Positions 15,538-23,797 of a DNA stretch of 48,738 bases are shown in pieces. The stretch is from assembly GCA_046294915.1 (NCBI GenBank), contig JBKBOE010000013.1, positions 1-48,738 on the forward strand, given 5' to 3'. The notes beneath the pieces are model-generated. The model searched no databases, was not told where the DNA came from, and saw nothing but the letters and a program-made list of their open reading frames with translations. The DNA comes from UBA2336 sp046294915 (GTDB lineage: Bacteria > Bacteroidota > Bacteroidia > Cytophagales > Cyclobacteriaceae). Every line of letters starts with the position of its first letter. Positions within the stretch are counted from its first letter, which is position 1. The position numbers and the translations under genes were made by a program.

Positions 15538-16443
15538 TCACTTCAAATCCTCATCGGGCAATACCTCGATATCGTGGATTAAAACTTTTTTGGCGATAGC
15601 CTTACCGGTTTTGGTGGCGGCCAATCCGCCCAGCGCGGTTTCCTTATACCGGGTTTCCATACTGGCGCCCACTTCGCCCATGGCTTCAATCACCTCGTCA
15701 ACCGGGATTACGCTGCTCACATCGGCAAGGCCAATCTGTGCTGAACTGAAGGCAATTGCCGCAGCACTGGCATTGCGAACAATACAGGGTACTTCTACCA
15801 GTCCGGCTACCGGGTCGCATACTAATCCGAGCATGCACTGCACCGTAATGGCCACGGCATTAAAAATCTGGTCGGTGGTTCCTCCCAAACAATACACAAT
15901 GGAAGCTGCGCCCATAGCAGCGGCTGTTCCGGTTTCAGCCTGGCAGCCGCCCACGGCACCGGCAATGCTGGCTTTCTGTTCCATAATCAGCGCAACGCCT
16001 GCTGCCAGCAGCATGGCATCAATGATTTTGCGATCGTCAATCTGATGGATTTCCTGCAAGGTAAACAGTACCCCCGGCATAATGCCGCTGGCACCGGCAG
16101 TTGGTGCAGCCACCACGCGGCCCATGCAGGAGTTTACTTCTTTAGCGGCCAGCGCACGCGAAATCAAATTCTGAAATTCTTTTGAAAGCACCGGTAACGG
16201 ATAATGGTACACCTTTTTGGCTCCGTTGTTCACCATGCCCGAGCGCGATTTCATTTCTTCGGTAAGTCCCGTATGCACGGCTTCCTTCATTACCCCCCAC
16301 GCTTTTTCCAATCCTTTGATGATGTCTTCTTCAGTGCGTCCGCGCTGTGACTGTTCATATTCAACCACCACTTGCGTAAGCGAAAGATTTTTTTCTGCAG
16401 CGTATTTTTTCCAGTTATCGAAGGAGTCGAACAGAAAGGGCAT
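15538..16443 (-). CDS. sdaAA: L-serine dehydratase, iron-sulfur-dependent, alpha subunit
   Basis: Deaminates L-serine to pyruvate and ammonia using a [4Fe-4S] cluster (301 residues). The domain is complete: NSCMGRVVAAPTAGASGIMP, GGCQAETGTAAAMGAASIVY and QCMLGLVCDPVAGLVEVPC, the last containing cluster cysteines. The upstream extension of the frame runs into the TauE gene, so the ATG at 16443 (MPFLFDSFDNWKKYA) is preferred. The beta subunit is not adjacent and must be encoded elsewhere. It is 70 bases downstream of the TauE/SafE permease gene on the same strand. Confidence 0.95.
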   Translation of the reverse strand: MPFLFDSFDNWKKYAAEKNLSLTQVVVEYEQSQRGRTEEDIIKGLEKAWGVMKEAVHTGLTEEMKSRSGMVNNGAKKVYHYPLPVLSKEFQNLISRALAAKEVNSCMGRVVAAPTAGASGIMPGVLFTLQEIHQIDDRKIIDAMLLAAGVALIMEQKASIAGAVGGCQAETGTAAAMGAASIVYCLGGTTDQIFNAVAITVQCMLGLVCDPVAGLVEVPCIVRNASAAAIAFSSAQIGLADVSSVIPVDEVIEAMGEVGASMETRYKETALGGLAATKTGKAIAKKVLIHDIEVLPDEDLK

Positions 16444-16513
16444 CGTATGCGTATTTTGATGGAAGTTACAAATTTTATTTTGCAGGCGACTTACGCACAC
16501 TCCGATAAGGCGT

Positions 16514-17323
16514 TCAAATCCAGACCAACTCGGCAATCTTCTGTACAGCTACCGCGCTGATCACTACCAGGAACAAAAGGGTAACGGAGCGGGCAGATAT
16601 TTTATGACTCAGCATAACCCCCAGCGGTGAGCCGATCAGTACACCTGCCGAAATGGGTAGTACCATCGGAAAAATGATAAGTCCGAGGCTACCGGGTATT
16701 CCGTAGTCGGGTTCGAGGAACAGGTTGTTAACGGAAAGCCAGAGGGCAATGGAAAAAATTGTTCCGAATGAAATGGATTTTGCTTTCAGGATATCCACCT
16801 TTTGCCAAAGGTTGAGCAGTGGAATAACGAGTGTTCCTCCTCCCAGGCCGGTAAGGGCCGCAGCGGTACCCGCAGCACTACCGGTAAGTACAAGCCGGGT
16901 GGGGGTAACGTGCTCATCCTGCGGATTGGAGAGTTTCAGCTTCCGGAAGGTTTGTACAATAATAATGAACATGAAAAATACCACTACTGCGTTAAACAGA
17001 GTGCGATTATAAAAACTGCTCTTGGCTATGGTTTCGAAGATGATGAACGATGCAACCACCGCACCCAGGGCAGTCCACCGGGTTTCGTGAAGGTAAAAAT
17101 TCTTCCTGCGGATGGTGGTGGCCATGTTGGCAAACGATGACACCATGGTGGCGAAAATGGCGTTGGCAATGGTAACGGTTACAAAATATTCATCGGGAAC
17201 CTGAAAATGGACAAGCACTAACGGAATAACGGCCAGCATCAGAAAGCCTGTGCCGATGCCCGTGAGTCCGGCAATAAAGCCACCGATCAGGCCGGCCGCA
17301 GCTAAAAGAAAATTTTCAATCAT
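16514..17323 (-). CDS. TauE/SafE family membrane transporter
   Basis: Integral membrane protein of 269 residues with seven or eight hydrophobic segments and the two internal TauE/SafE glycine-rich repeats, GLIGGFIAGLTGIGTGFLML near the N-terminus and TGSAAGTAAALTGLGGGTLV in the middle. Members export sulfite, sulfoacetate or related organosulfonates, but many are of unknown substrate. It begins 41 bases from the divergent small secreted protein gene (17365) and is followed by sdaA on the same strand. Confidence 0.93.
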   Translation of the reverse strand: MIENFLLAAAGLIGGFIAGLTGIGTGFLMLAVIPLVLVHFQVPDEYFVTVTIANAIFATMVSSFANMATTIRRKNFYLHETRWTALGAVVASFIIFETIAKSSFYNRTLFNAVVVFFMFIIIVQTFRKLKLSNPQDEHVTPTRLVLTGSAAGTAAALTGLGGGTLVIPLLNLWQKVDILKAKSISFGTIFSIALWLSVNNLFLEPDYGIPGSLGLIIFPMVLPISAGVLIGSPLGVMLSHKISARSVTLLFLVVISAVAVQKIAELVWI

Positions 17324-17364
17324 GAATGAGACAAAGCCGTTATCTTTCGCAAGGTAGTGACTCT

Positions 17365-17793
17365 ATGAGAAATCTTGCATTTATCGGTTTACTGTTTACA
17401 ACAGGCATTCAGGCACAGGAGATCAACGTGTGGCAGGTACTTGCCGAGGTGGGATACGAGACCAGACCAAGTGCAGAAACCGGTTTTGAAATTGAATCGC
17501 CCAGGTTCAGCAAGCGGCTGTGGAGTTACAACGGAAAAAAGGTGCGGGTTAAAGGATACTTAATACCCCTGGCCGAATTGGGAGGGCGTAACGAGTACAT
17601 GCTTTCATCCTTACCGTTCAATCAGTGTTATTTCTGTGGAGGGGCAGGACCGGAAACGGTGGTGGAATTGCAAACCAGTCAACCTATTAAGTTCGTTACC
17701 CGGCAGATTACTGTTGAAGGCGTATTGTTTCTGAATGATTTTGATCCGGACCATCATATGTATATGATAAAAGATGCGAAGGTTATTGATTGA
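17365..17793 (+). CDS. Small secreted protein with CxxC motif (DUF3299-like)
   Basis: A 142-residue exported protein. The ATG at 17365 starts a signal peptide MRNLAFIGLLFTTGIQAQ; an earlier in-frame ATG at 17326 would add a polar extension that spoils it. The core VRVKGYLIPLAELGGRNEYM followed by NQCYFCGG resembles DUF3299-type OB-fold proteins, which have a GYLIPL strand and a cysteine-containing loop. The CxxC could bind a metal or be redox active. It lies 28 bases before the M28 peptidase gene on the same strand. Function is unknown. Confidence 0.85.
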   Translation: MRNLAFIGLLFTTGIQAQEINVWQVLAEVGYETRPSAETGFEIESPRFSKRLWSYNGKKVRVKGYLIPLAELGGRNEYMLSSLPFNQCYFCGGAGPETVVELQTSQPIKFVTRQITVEGVLFLNDFDPDHHMYMIKDAKVID

Positions 17794-17821
17794 TTGTTGA
17801 ATTTACCATTTAACCAGTTCC

Positions 17822-19201
17822 ATGAAAGCACACATTTTTTTGGTCTTCGTTTTTATTACGGGCCATCAGGTTTTTAGTCAGACAACAGATGAGGTATTTA
17901 TCCGGAAAATTTATGATGAAGCGCTCGCACGGGGAAAGTCCTATGAAATGCTCGACTACCTGTGCAACGCCATCGGGCCGCGGCTGAGCGGATCACCGGG
18001 GGCAGCCGCTTCAGTGGAATGGACGCGCCACATCATGCAACGCTATGGATTTGATTCGGTATGGCTGCAACCCGTAATGGTGCCGCATTGGGTAAGGGGT
18101 AAGAAAGAAATCGGCCGGATTGTCAATTCGAAGAAATTAGGCATGCAGGAAGTAAATGTTTGTGCCCTTGGCAATGCCATAGGCACAGGACCCAATGGCG
18201 TGTTAGCCAATGTGGTGGAGGTAAAGAGTTGGGATGACTTGAAAGCCCTAGGCGATAAGGGAATGATTAAAGGGAAAATTGTTTTCTTTAACCGCCCGAT
18301 GGATCCGAAGTTATTGCAGATGTTTTCATCGTATGGCGGGGCGGTTGATCAGCGGGCCAACGGAGCATCCGAAGCCGCTAAATATGGGGCGGTGGGCGCT
18401 ATTGTTCGCTCCATGGGGGTCAATCTTGAAGACTATCCTCATACCGGCTCGCTGCGTTATGCGCTCAACATTCCTAAAATTCCGGCCATTGCCATTGCCA
18501 CCCGCCATGCCGAACTGCTGAGCAGTTTGCTTAAAGATGATAAAGACCTGAAGTTCTATTTTGAAACCCACTGCGAACAACTTCCCGATGCGCCTTCATT
18601 TAATGTGATTGGCGAGTTAAGAGGTACACAATTCCCGGACGAAATCATTGTAGTGGGTGGCCACCTGGATAGCTGGGATTTAGGGCAGGGCGCGCACGAT
18701 GACGGCACCGGTTGTGTGCAGTCTATTGAGGTGCTGCGCTTGTTTAAAACGCTTGACTACAAACCCAGGCGCACTATTCGTGCGGTTATGTTTATGAATG
18801 AAGAGAATGGCCTTCGCGGAGGTGTTGAGTACGCCAGGCAGGCAGAACTGAAAAAAGAAAAGCACATTGCTGCCATGGAGTCCGACCGGGGCGGATTTAC
18901 GCCACGGGGATATACTATGCCTGTTGATCCGATAGCAAAAGAAAAAATCAGGAGTTGGAAGCCACTGCTTGAACCGTATGGGTTAACCGACTTTAGTCAG
19001 GAAGGTGGCGGAGCCGACATCAGCCCGCTGGCTCCACAGGGAGTTCCGCTTATGGGTTTCCTCCCTGATTCGCAGCGCTATTTTAATTATCACCATACAC
19101 CGGAGGATACTTTTGATAAAGTGGATAAACGGGAGTTGGAACTCGGTGCAGCAGCTATGGCTGCATTGATTTACCTGATTGACCAGTATGGTTTAAAGTA
19201 A
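17822..19201 (+). CDS. Secreted M28-family aminopeptidase with PA domain
   Basis: Zinc aminopeptidase/carboxypeptidase of 459 residues. A signal peptide (1-20, ending VFS/Q) is followed by an N-terminal cap, a protease-associated (PA) domain at about 110-230, and the M28 catalytic core. Zinc ligands and catalytic residues are seen in GGHLDSWDLGQGAHDDGTG, MNEENGLRGG, MESDRGGFTPRG and NYHHTPEDT. It probably works in the periplasm or is released. The 55-residue membrane ORF follows 48 bases downstream on the same strand. Confidence 0.95.
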   Translation: MKAHIFLVFVFITGHQVFSQTTDEVFIRKIYDEALARGKSYEMLDYLCNAIGPRLSGSPGAAASVEWTRHIMQRYGFDSVWLQPVMVPHWVRGKKEIGRIVNSKKLGMQEVNVCALGNAIGTGPNGVLANVVEVKSWDDLKALGDKGMIKGKIVFFNRPMDPKLLQMFSSYGGAVDQRANGASEAAKYGAVGAIVRSMGVNLEDYPHTGSLRYALNIPKIPAIAIATRHAELLSSLLKDDKDLKFYFETHCEQLPDAPSFNVIGELRGTQFPDEIIVVGGHLDSWDLGQGAHDDGTGCVQSIEVLRLFKTLDYKPRRTIRAVMFMNEENGLRGGVEYARQAELKKEKHIAAMESDRGGFTPRGYTMPVDPIAKEKIRSWKPLLEPYGLTDFSQEGGGADISPLAPQGVPLMGFLPDSQRYFNYHHTPEDTFDKVDKRELELGAAAMAALIYLIDQYGLK

Positions 19202-19249
19202 GGTTACATAATAAAGAAGTATGGCATAAAGGCCAAATTTCAGTAAACC

Positions 19250-19417
19250 ATGGAGGACCATAAAAGCCATAGAGAGCCTGAAAAAAGCAGCTATGTGCTA
19301 AAGCGCATGAAGCGCATTACCTCTTCAGCCGATCGCGCGGTAAAAGTGGTGCTTTACCTCTGGATTGCCTCCATCGTAATTACCATGCTGCTGGTAATTT
19401 GGTACATCCTCCTGTAA
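19250..19417 (+). CDS. 55-residue single-pass membrane microprotein
   Basis: A small frame between the M28 peptidase gene and gcvP. Its ATG is at 19250 and its TAA (19415-19417) directly abuts the convergent gcvP stop at 19418. The product has a charged head (MEDHKSHREPEKSSYVLKRM, then KRITSSADRA) and a strongly hydrophobic C-terminal helix from about 33 to 55 (VVLYLWIASIVITMLLVIW). Basic residues before the helix predict a tail-anchored or N-in orientation. The amphipathic layout is what a genuine small membrane protein would show. I recognise no family and cannot assign a role. Confidence 0.7.
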   Translation: MEDHKSHREPEKSSYVLKRMKRITSSADRAVKVVLYLWIASIVITMLLVIWYILL

Positions 19418-22300
19418 TCAGGCCGAAACCGTTTCGGATTTTTCTTCAAACGCTTCAACCGGCAGGCAACTGCATACCAGGTTTCTGTCGCCATAGGCAT
19501 TATCTATCCGGCTTACGCTCGGCCAGAATTTTGACTCACGTACAAAGGACAACGGGTAGGCAGCTTTCTGTCGTGCATAAGGCCTTTCCCACACATCGGA
19601 TGTAACCACAGCCGCAGTGTGAGGAGCGTTTTTCAGTACATTGTTTTCTTTATCGGCTTTTCCTTCCTCCACTTCACGGATTTCGTTGCGTATTTCAATC
19701 AAGGCATCGCAGAACCGATCGAGTTCTTCTTTGGTTTCGCTTTCGGTAGGCTCAATCATCAACGTACCGGCAACCGGAAATGAAACGGTAGGGGCATGGA
19801 AGCCATAATCCATTAAGCGCTTGGCGATGTCTTCCACCTCAATGCCGGCTTGCTTAAAATCACGGCAGTCGACAATCATTTCGTGTGCACACCGGCCATT
19901 GGTTCCGGTGTAAAGAATTTTGTAATGACTGCTCAGCCTGTCTTTAATATAGTTCGCATTCAGTATGGCCAGTTTCGTGGCGTTCGTTAAACCTTCGCTG
20001 CCCATCATGGCAATGTACGCGTAAGAGATGGTGAGAATGCTGGCACTACCCCAAGGGGCCGCAGATATGGCGGTGATGGCCTTATCGCCACCGGTTTTTA
20101 CAACCGGATTACCGGGAAGGAAGGGCTTGAGTTTATCGTTCACACAAATCGGACCCATACCAGGGCCGCCACCACCGTGCGGAATGCAAAATGTTTTATG
20201 AAGGTTAAGGTGGCAAACATCGGCACCAATGCTGGCAGGAGAGGTTAATCCCACCTGGGCATTCATGTTGGCACCATCCATATACACCAGGCCACCGTGT
20301 TGATGAATGATCTCACAAATGTCTGTGATGGCTTCTTCAAATACTCCATGGGTTGAAGGATACGTTACCATCAGACAGGCGAGGCTGTTTTTATGCTGCT
20401 CTGCTTTTGCTTTGAGATCGGCTACATCAATTTTACCTTCTTCATCTGATTTTACGATAACCACCTGCATGCCGGCCATTACTGCGCTTGCCGGATTGGT
20501 GCCGTGGGCCGAAGCAGGGATGAGCGCAATGTTTCGATGCCCTTCGTTACGATTCTGATGATAGGCCCGGATAACCATCAGCCCGGAATATTCGCCCTGG
20601 GCACCGCTGTTGGGCTGTAAAGAAACACCGGTGAAGCCGGTAATCTCGGCAAGCCAGGTTTCCAGGTCTTTGATCAATTGCTGGTAACCTTTTGTCTGAT
20701 CCGCAGGGGCAAAGGGGTGGATATTTCCGAATTCCGGCCAGGTTACCGGAATCATTTCGGTAGTCGCATTCAGTTTCATGGTGCAGGAGCCGAGCGAGAT
20801 CATGGAATGCACCATGGAGAGATCTTTGTTCTCCAGTTTTTTAATGTAGCGCAGCATTTCATGTTCGGCATGGTGCGTGTTGAATACGGGGTGCGTCAGA
20901 AAAGAAGAAGTGCGAAGGAGGGATTTTGGTATTTCGCCACCCTCAACTTTTTTTTCGGATATAACAGAAGAAGGAGCGCCAAAGATTTCAAGAATGGTGC
21001 GGATGTCGTTTTCGGTTGTGGTTTCATCGATCGAAATGCCTACATGATTATCGCTGAAGTAACGGAAGTTCATTTTACGTTTCTCTGCTGCCTCGCGAAT
21101 TGTTTCTTTATTTTTTACCTCAATTTTAAGGGTATCGAAAAAATGGGTATTTAACTGGTTAAGACCGAGTGCTTTCAATCCTGCGTTAAGCAGGGAAGCC
21201 AGTGCATGAACCCGACCGGCAATTTTTTTCAATCCGTCAGGGCCGTGATAAACAGCATACATGCCGGCCATTACGGCAAGGAGTACCTGTGCTGTGCAGA
21301 TGTTTGACGTTGCTTTTTCTCTGCGGATGTGCTGCTCGCGTGTTTGCAGGGCCATGCGATAGCCCGGTTTGCCCTGAGCATCTACCGAAGCACCTATGAT
21401 GCGCCCCGGCATCTGGCGTTTGAATTCATCTTTCGTAGCAAAGTACGCAGCATGCGGACCGCCAAAACCCATGGGTACGCCAAACCGCTGGCTTGAGCCG
21501 ACTACCACATCCGCACCCATTTCTCCGGGGGATTTCAATAAAGTAAGGGCCAGCAAATCGGCTGCAACCACTACGAATACGTTGTGTTCATGCGCGGCCT
21601 GAATGAAGGCGGTGTGGTCGGAAATACCCCCGTTACTGTCGGGGTATTGTAGTAATACGGCAAACAAATCGGGGTTGGTAACGTCCAGGTTGGCTACATC
21701 ATCAACCACCAGGTTAATTCCCAGCGGGGCCGATCGTGTTCTTAGTACATCAAGGGTTTGCGGAAAGGTATTTTTATCGACAAAAAACGTGGATGCATTT
21801 TTTTTTGGTGCTTTTACGGAAGCGTGTAAAAGGTGCATGGCTTCTGCTGCTGCTGTTCCTTCATCCAGCAAGGAAGCATTGGCGATTTCCATACCGGTAA
21901 GATCAATTACCATGGTTTGGTAGTTAATCAGTGCCTCGAGGCGGCCCTGCGCAATCTCGGCCTGGTACGGTGTGTAGGCGGTGTACCATCCGGGGTTTTC
22001 CAGAATATTTCGTAGAATAACATTAGGCGTGTAGGTATTGTAATACCCCATACCGATGTAGGATTTGAAAACTTTATTTTGCGAAGCAAGCTGCCTGAAT
22101 TCGTTGAGGAACTCTGCCTCTGATTTTGCCGGGGGTAGATTCAATGTTTTCTTTAACCGGATGTTTGCCGGTACGGTTTGGTCGATTAAGGCATCAACAG
22201 AAGGAGCTTTTATAACGCTAAGCATCCCGGTGATTTGCCGGGCGTCAGGACCATTGTGGCGCGACTCAAATTTTTCGCTGTAGTGAGGATTGAAGTTCAT
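19418..22300 (-). CDS. gcvP: Glycine dehydrogenase (decarboxylating), P protein
   Basis: PLP enzyme of the glycine cleavage system (960 residues, single-chain form with fused alpha and beta halves). It decarboxylates glycine and passes the aminomethyl group to lipoylated GcvH. The PLP-binding lysine lies in CHLNLHKTFCIPHGGGGPGM. The N-terminal half opens with the usual SEKFESRHNGPDARQI. It is preceded by a -7 element at 22345-22352 and lies next to lipA and gcvH on the same strand, so three of the parts needed for active glycine cleavage sit together. gcvT is not in the window. Confidence 0.98.
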   Translation of the reverse strand: MNFNPHYSEKFESRHNGPDARQITGMLSVIKAPSVDALIDQTVPANIRLKKTLNLPPAKSEAEFLNEFRQLASQNKVFKSYIGMGYYNTYTPNVILRNILENPGWYTAYTPYQAEIAQGRLEALINYQTMVIDLTGMEIANASLLDEGTAAAEAMHLLHASVKAPKKNASTFFVDKNTFPQTLDVLRTRSAPLGINLVVDDVANLDVTNPDLFAVLLQYPDSNGGISDHTAFIQAAHEHNVFVVVAADLLALTLLKSPGEMGADVVVGSSQRFGVPMGFGGPHAAYFATKDEFKRQMPGRIIGASVDAQGKPGYRMALQTREQHIRREKATSNICTAQVLLAVMAGMYAVYHGPDGLKKIAGRVHALASLLNAGLKALGLNQLNTHFFDTLKIEVKNKETIREAAEKRKMNFRYFSDNHVGISIDETTTENDIRTILEIFGAPSSVISEKKVEGGEIPKSLLRTSSFLTHPVFNTHHAEHEMLRYIKKLENKDLSMVHSMISLGSCTMKLNATTEMIPVTWPEFGNIHPFAPADQTKGYQQLIKDLETWLAEITGFTGVSLQPNSGAQGEYSGLMVIRAYHQNRNEGHRNIALIPASAHGTNPASAVMAGMQVVIVKSDEEGKIDVADLKAKAEQHKNSLACLMVTYPSTHGVFEEAITDICEIIHQHGGLVYMDGANMNAQVGLTSPASIGADVCHLNLHKTFCIPHGGGGPGMGPICVNDKLKPFLPGNPVVKTGGDKAITAISAAPWGSASILTISYAYIAMMGSEGLTNATKLAILNANYIKDRLSSHYKILYTGTNGRCAHEMIVDCRDFKQAGIEVEDIAKRLMDYGFHAPTVSFPVAGTLMIEPTESETKEELDRFCDALIEIRNEIREVEEGKADKENNVLKNAPHTAAVVTSDVWERPYARQKAAYPLSFVRESKFWPSVSRIDNAYGDRNLVCSCLPVEAFEEKSETVSA

Positions 22301-22344
22301 GAGCTATTAACAATTCGGGTGAAAATCGGTTTTGAAAAGTGCCA

Positions 22345-22352
22345 CAAATGTA
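22345..22352 (-). promoter_or_regulatory. Predicted -7 element of the gcvP promoter
   Basis: TACATTTG on the minus strand matches TAnnTTTG exactly. A T-rich stretch (TTTTTA) stands where the -33 TTG would be. The implied leader is about 38 bases. This suggests gcvP has its own promoter within the 131-base gap after lipA. Confidence 0.45.
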
Positions 22353-22431
22353 GGTGAGGCAGTTGGCAAATAAAAAGCGGATTACATGAAGAAAATCAGG
22401 TTTTTGAATCAGGTAATTACCGGATGGAGGG

Positions 22432-23313
22432 TCAATCCAAAGGTACGTGTACGTGCCGTTCGGCATGGTAGCTGGAGCGCACCAGTGGCCCGGATTCAAC
22501 GTATCTGAGTCCGCGTTTCAGCCCTTCCTCCTTATACATTTCAAAGGTATCGGGATGGATATATTCGGCAACCTCCAGGTGCAGTTTGGTGGGCTGCAGG
22601 TACTGACCAAGGGTTAAGATGAGTAAGCCGTGTTCCACCAGATCATCCATGGCTTTGAAAACTTCTTCTTTTGTTTCGCCTACCCCCAGCATGATGCCCG
22701 ATTTGGTGCGCATGCCGGCCTGGCGGATGCGCCTGAGTTGCTCCAGGCTCCGTTCGTATTTGGCTTGTGGCCGCACCAGCCGGTAAAGCCGCTCAACGGT
22801 TTCCATGTTATGGCTTACTACTTCCTGCCCGCCTTCAATCATCCGGTAGAGGGCATCCCAGTTTCCTTTGGTGTCGGGTATTAGTGTTTCGATAGTGGTA
22901 AGCGGGCTAAGTTTTTTGGTTTGAACAACGGTTTGATACCAGATTTCTGCTCCGCGGTCTTTGAGTTCATCGCGGTTAACCGAAGTGATAACGGCATGCT
23001 TCACGCCCATGGTTTTAATGGCTTCGGCTACCCGTTGAGGTTCTTCGGTGTCGTATTCGGTTGGCCGGCCGGTAGCCACAGCACAAAAAGTGCAACTGCG
23101 TGTGCAAATATTTCCGAGAATCATGAAAGTAGCTGTGCCGGCACCCCAGCATTCGCCCATGTTGGGGCAGTTGCCGCTTTCGCAGATGGTGTGCAGTTTA
23201 TGCTCATCCACCAGCCTGCGCACTTTGGCGTACGCTGGTCCTACCGGCAACTTTACACGAAGCCAGTTGGGTTTCCGGTTCGGTGGAGGGGCTATGGTGG
23301 GCAATTCAATCAC
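22432..23313 (-). CDS. lipA: Lipoyl synthase
   Basis: Radical SAM enzyme (293 residues) that inserts two sulfurs into protein-bound octanoyl groups, making the lipoyl cofactor for GcvH and 2-oxoacid dehydrogenases. Both iron-sulfur clusters are visible: auxiliary-cluster cysteines in TICESGNCPNMGECWG and the radical SAM CTRSCTFC. The C-terminal RSSYHAE carries the serine ligand of the auxiliary cluster. The open frame reaches 23403 inside gcvH, but the GTG at 23313 gives MIELPTIAPPPNRKPNWLRV, the expected N-terminus, 37 bases after the gcvH stop. Placement with gcvH and gcvP matches its substrate. Confidence 0.95.
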   Translation of the reverse strand: MIELPTIAPPPNRKPNWLRVKLPVGPAYAKVRRLVDEHKLHTICESGNCPNMGECWGAGTATFMILGNICTRSCTFCAVATGRPTEYDTEEPQRVAEAIKTMGVKHAVITSVNRDELKDRGAEIWYQTVVQTKKLSPLTTIETLIPDTKGNWDALYRMIEGGQEVVSHNMETVERLYRLVRPQAKYERSLEQLRRIRQAGMRTKSGIMLGVGETKEEVFKAMDDLVEHGLLILTLGQYLQPTKLHLEVAEYIHPDTFEMYKEEGLKRGLRYVESGPLVRSSYHAERHVHVPLD

Positions 23314-23350
23314 AGCATTTGACGTGCTAAAGCCGCACGTTAGTAACAAC

Positions 23351-23731
23351 TTACTTGCCGATAAGTTCTTTATATTGATCGGCCGAGAGCAGAGCGGCCA
23401 CATCAGCCGGATTTTTTACTTGAACTTTTACCATCCAGCCTTCGCCATAGGGGTCGGCATTTACTTTTTCGGGGCTGGCCTCCAAAGCCGGATTTACTTC
23501 AAGTACCTTACTGCTTACGGGCATATATAAATCCGAAACGGTTTTTACGGCTTCCACGGTTCCAAAAACATCGTGTTGGTTTACATCCTGGCCCACGGTG
23601 GTAATGTCAACATAAACAATATCGCCTAATTCGCCTTGAGCAAAGTCGGTAATGCCTACGGTGGCCGTTTGGCCTTCCAGTTTTATCCACTCGTGATCTT
23701 TGGTGTATTTAAGTTCTGAAGGGATATTCAT
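23351..23731 (-). CDS. gcvH: Glycine cleavage system H protein
   Basis: Lipoyl carrier of the glycine cleavage system (126 residues). The lipoylated residue is Lys63 in FGTVEAVKTVSDLYMP. The ATG at 23731 gives MNIPSELKYTKDHEWIKLEG, the standard N-terminus; the frame's further upstream part is not protein-like. It lies between sprA and lipA. A -7 element just upstream (23752-23759) suggests transcription independent of sprA. Confidence 0.97.
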   Translation of the reverse strand: MNIPSELKYTKDHEWIKLEGQTATVGITDFAQGELGDIVYVDITTVGQDVNQHDVFGTVEAVKTVSDLYMPVSSKVLEVNPALEASPEKVNADPYGEGWMVKVQVKNPADVAALLSADQYKELIGK

Positions 23732-23751
23732 AATGCAATACGTTAAGGCCC

Positions 23752-23759
23752 CAAAGTTA
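23752..23759 (-). promoter_or_regulatory. Predicted -7 element of the gcvH promoter
   Basis: TAACTTTG on the minus strand fits TAnnTTTG exactly, about 20 bases before the gcvH ATG. No correctly spaced TTG is present. The hairpin GGGC-TTTCAG-GCCC lies further upstream, just after the sprA stop. Confidence 0.4.
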
Positions 23760-23797
23760 ACAGAATTGTGCATTGCGGGCCTGAAAGCCCAAAACAA

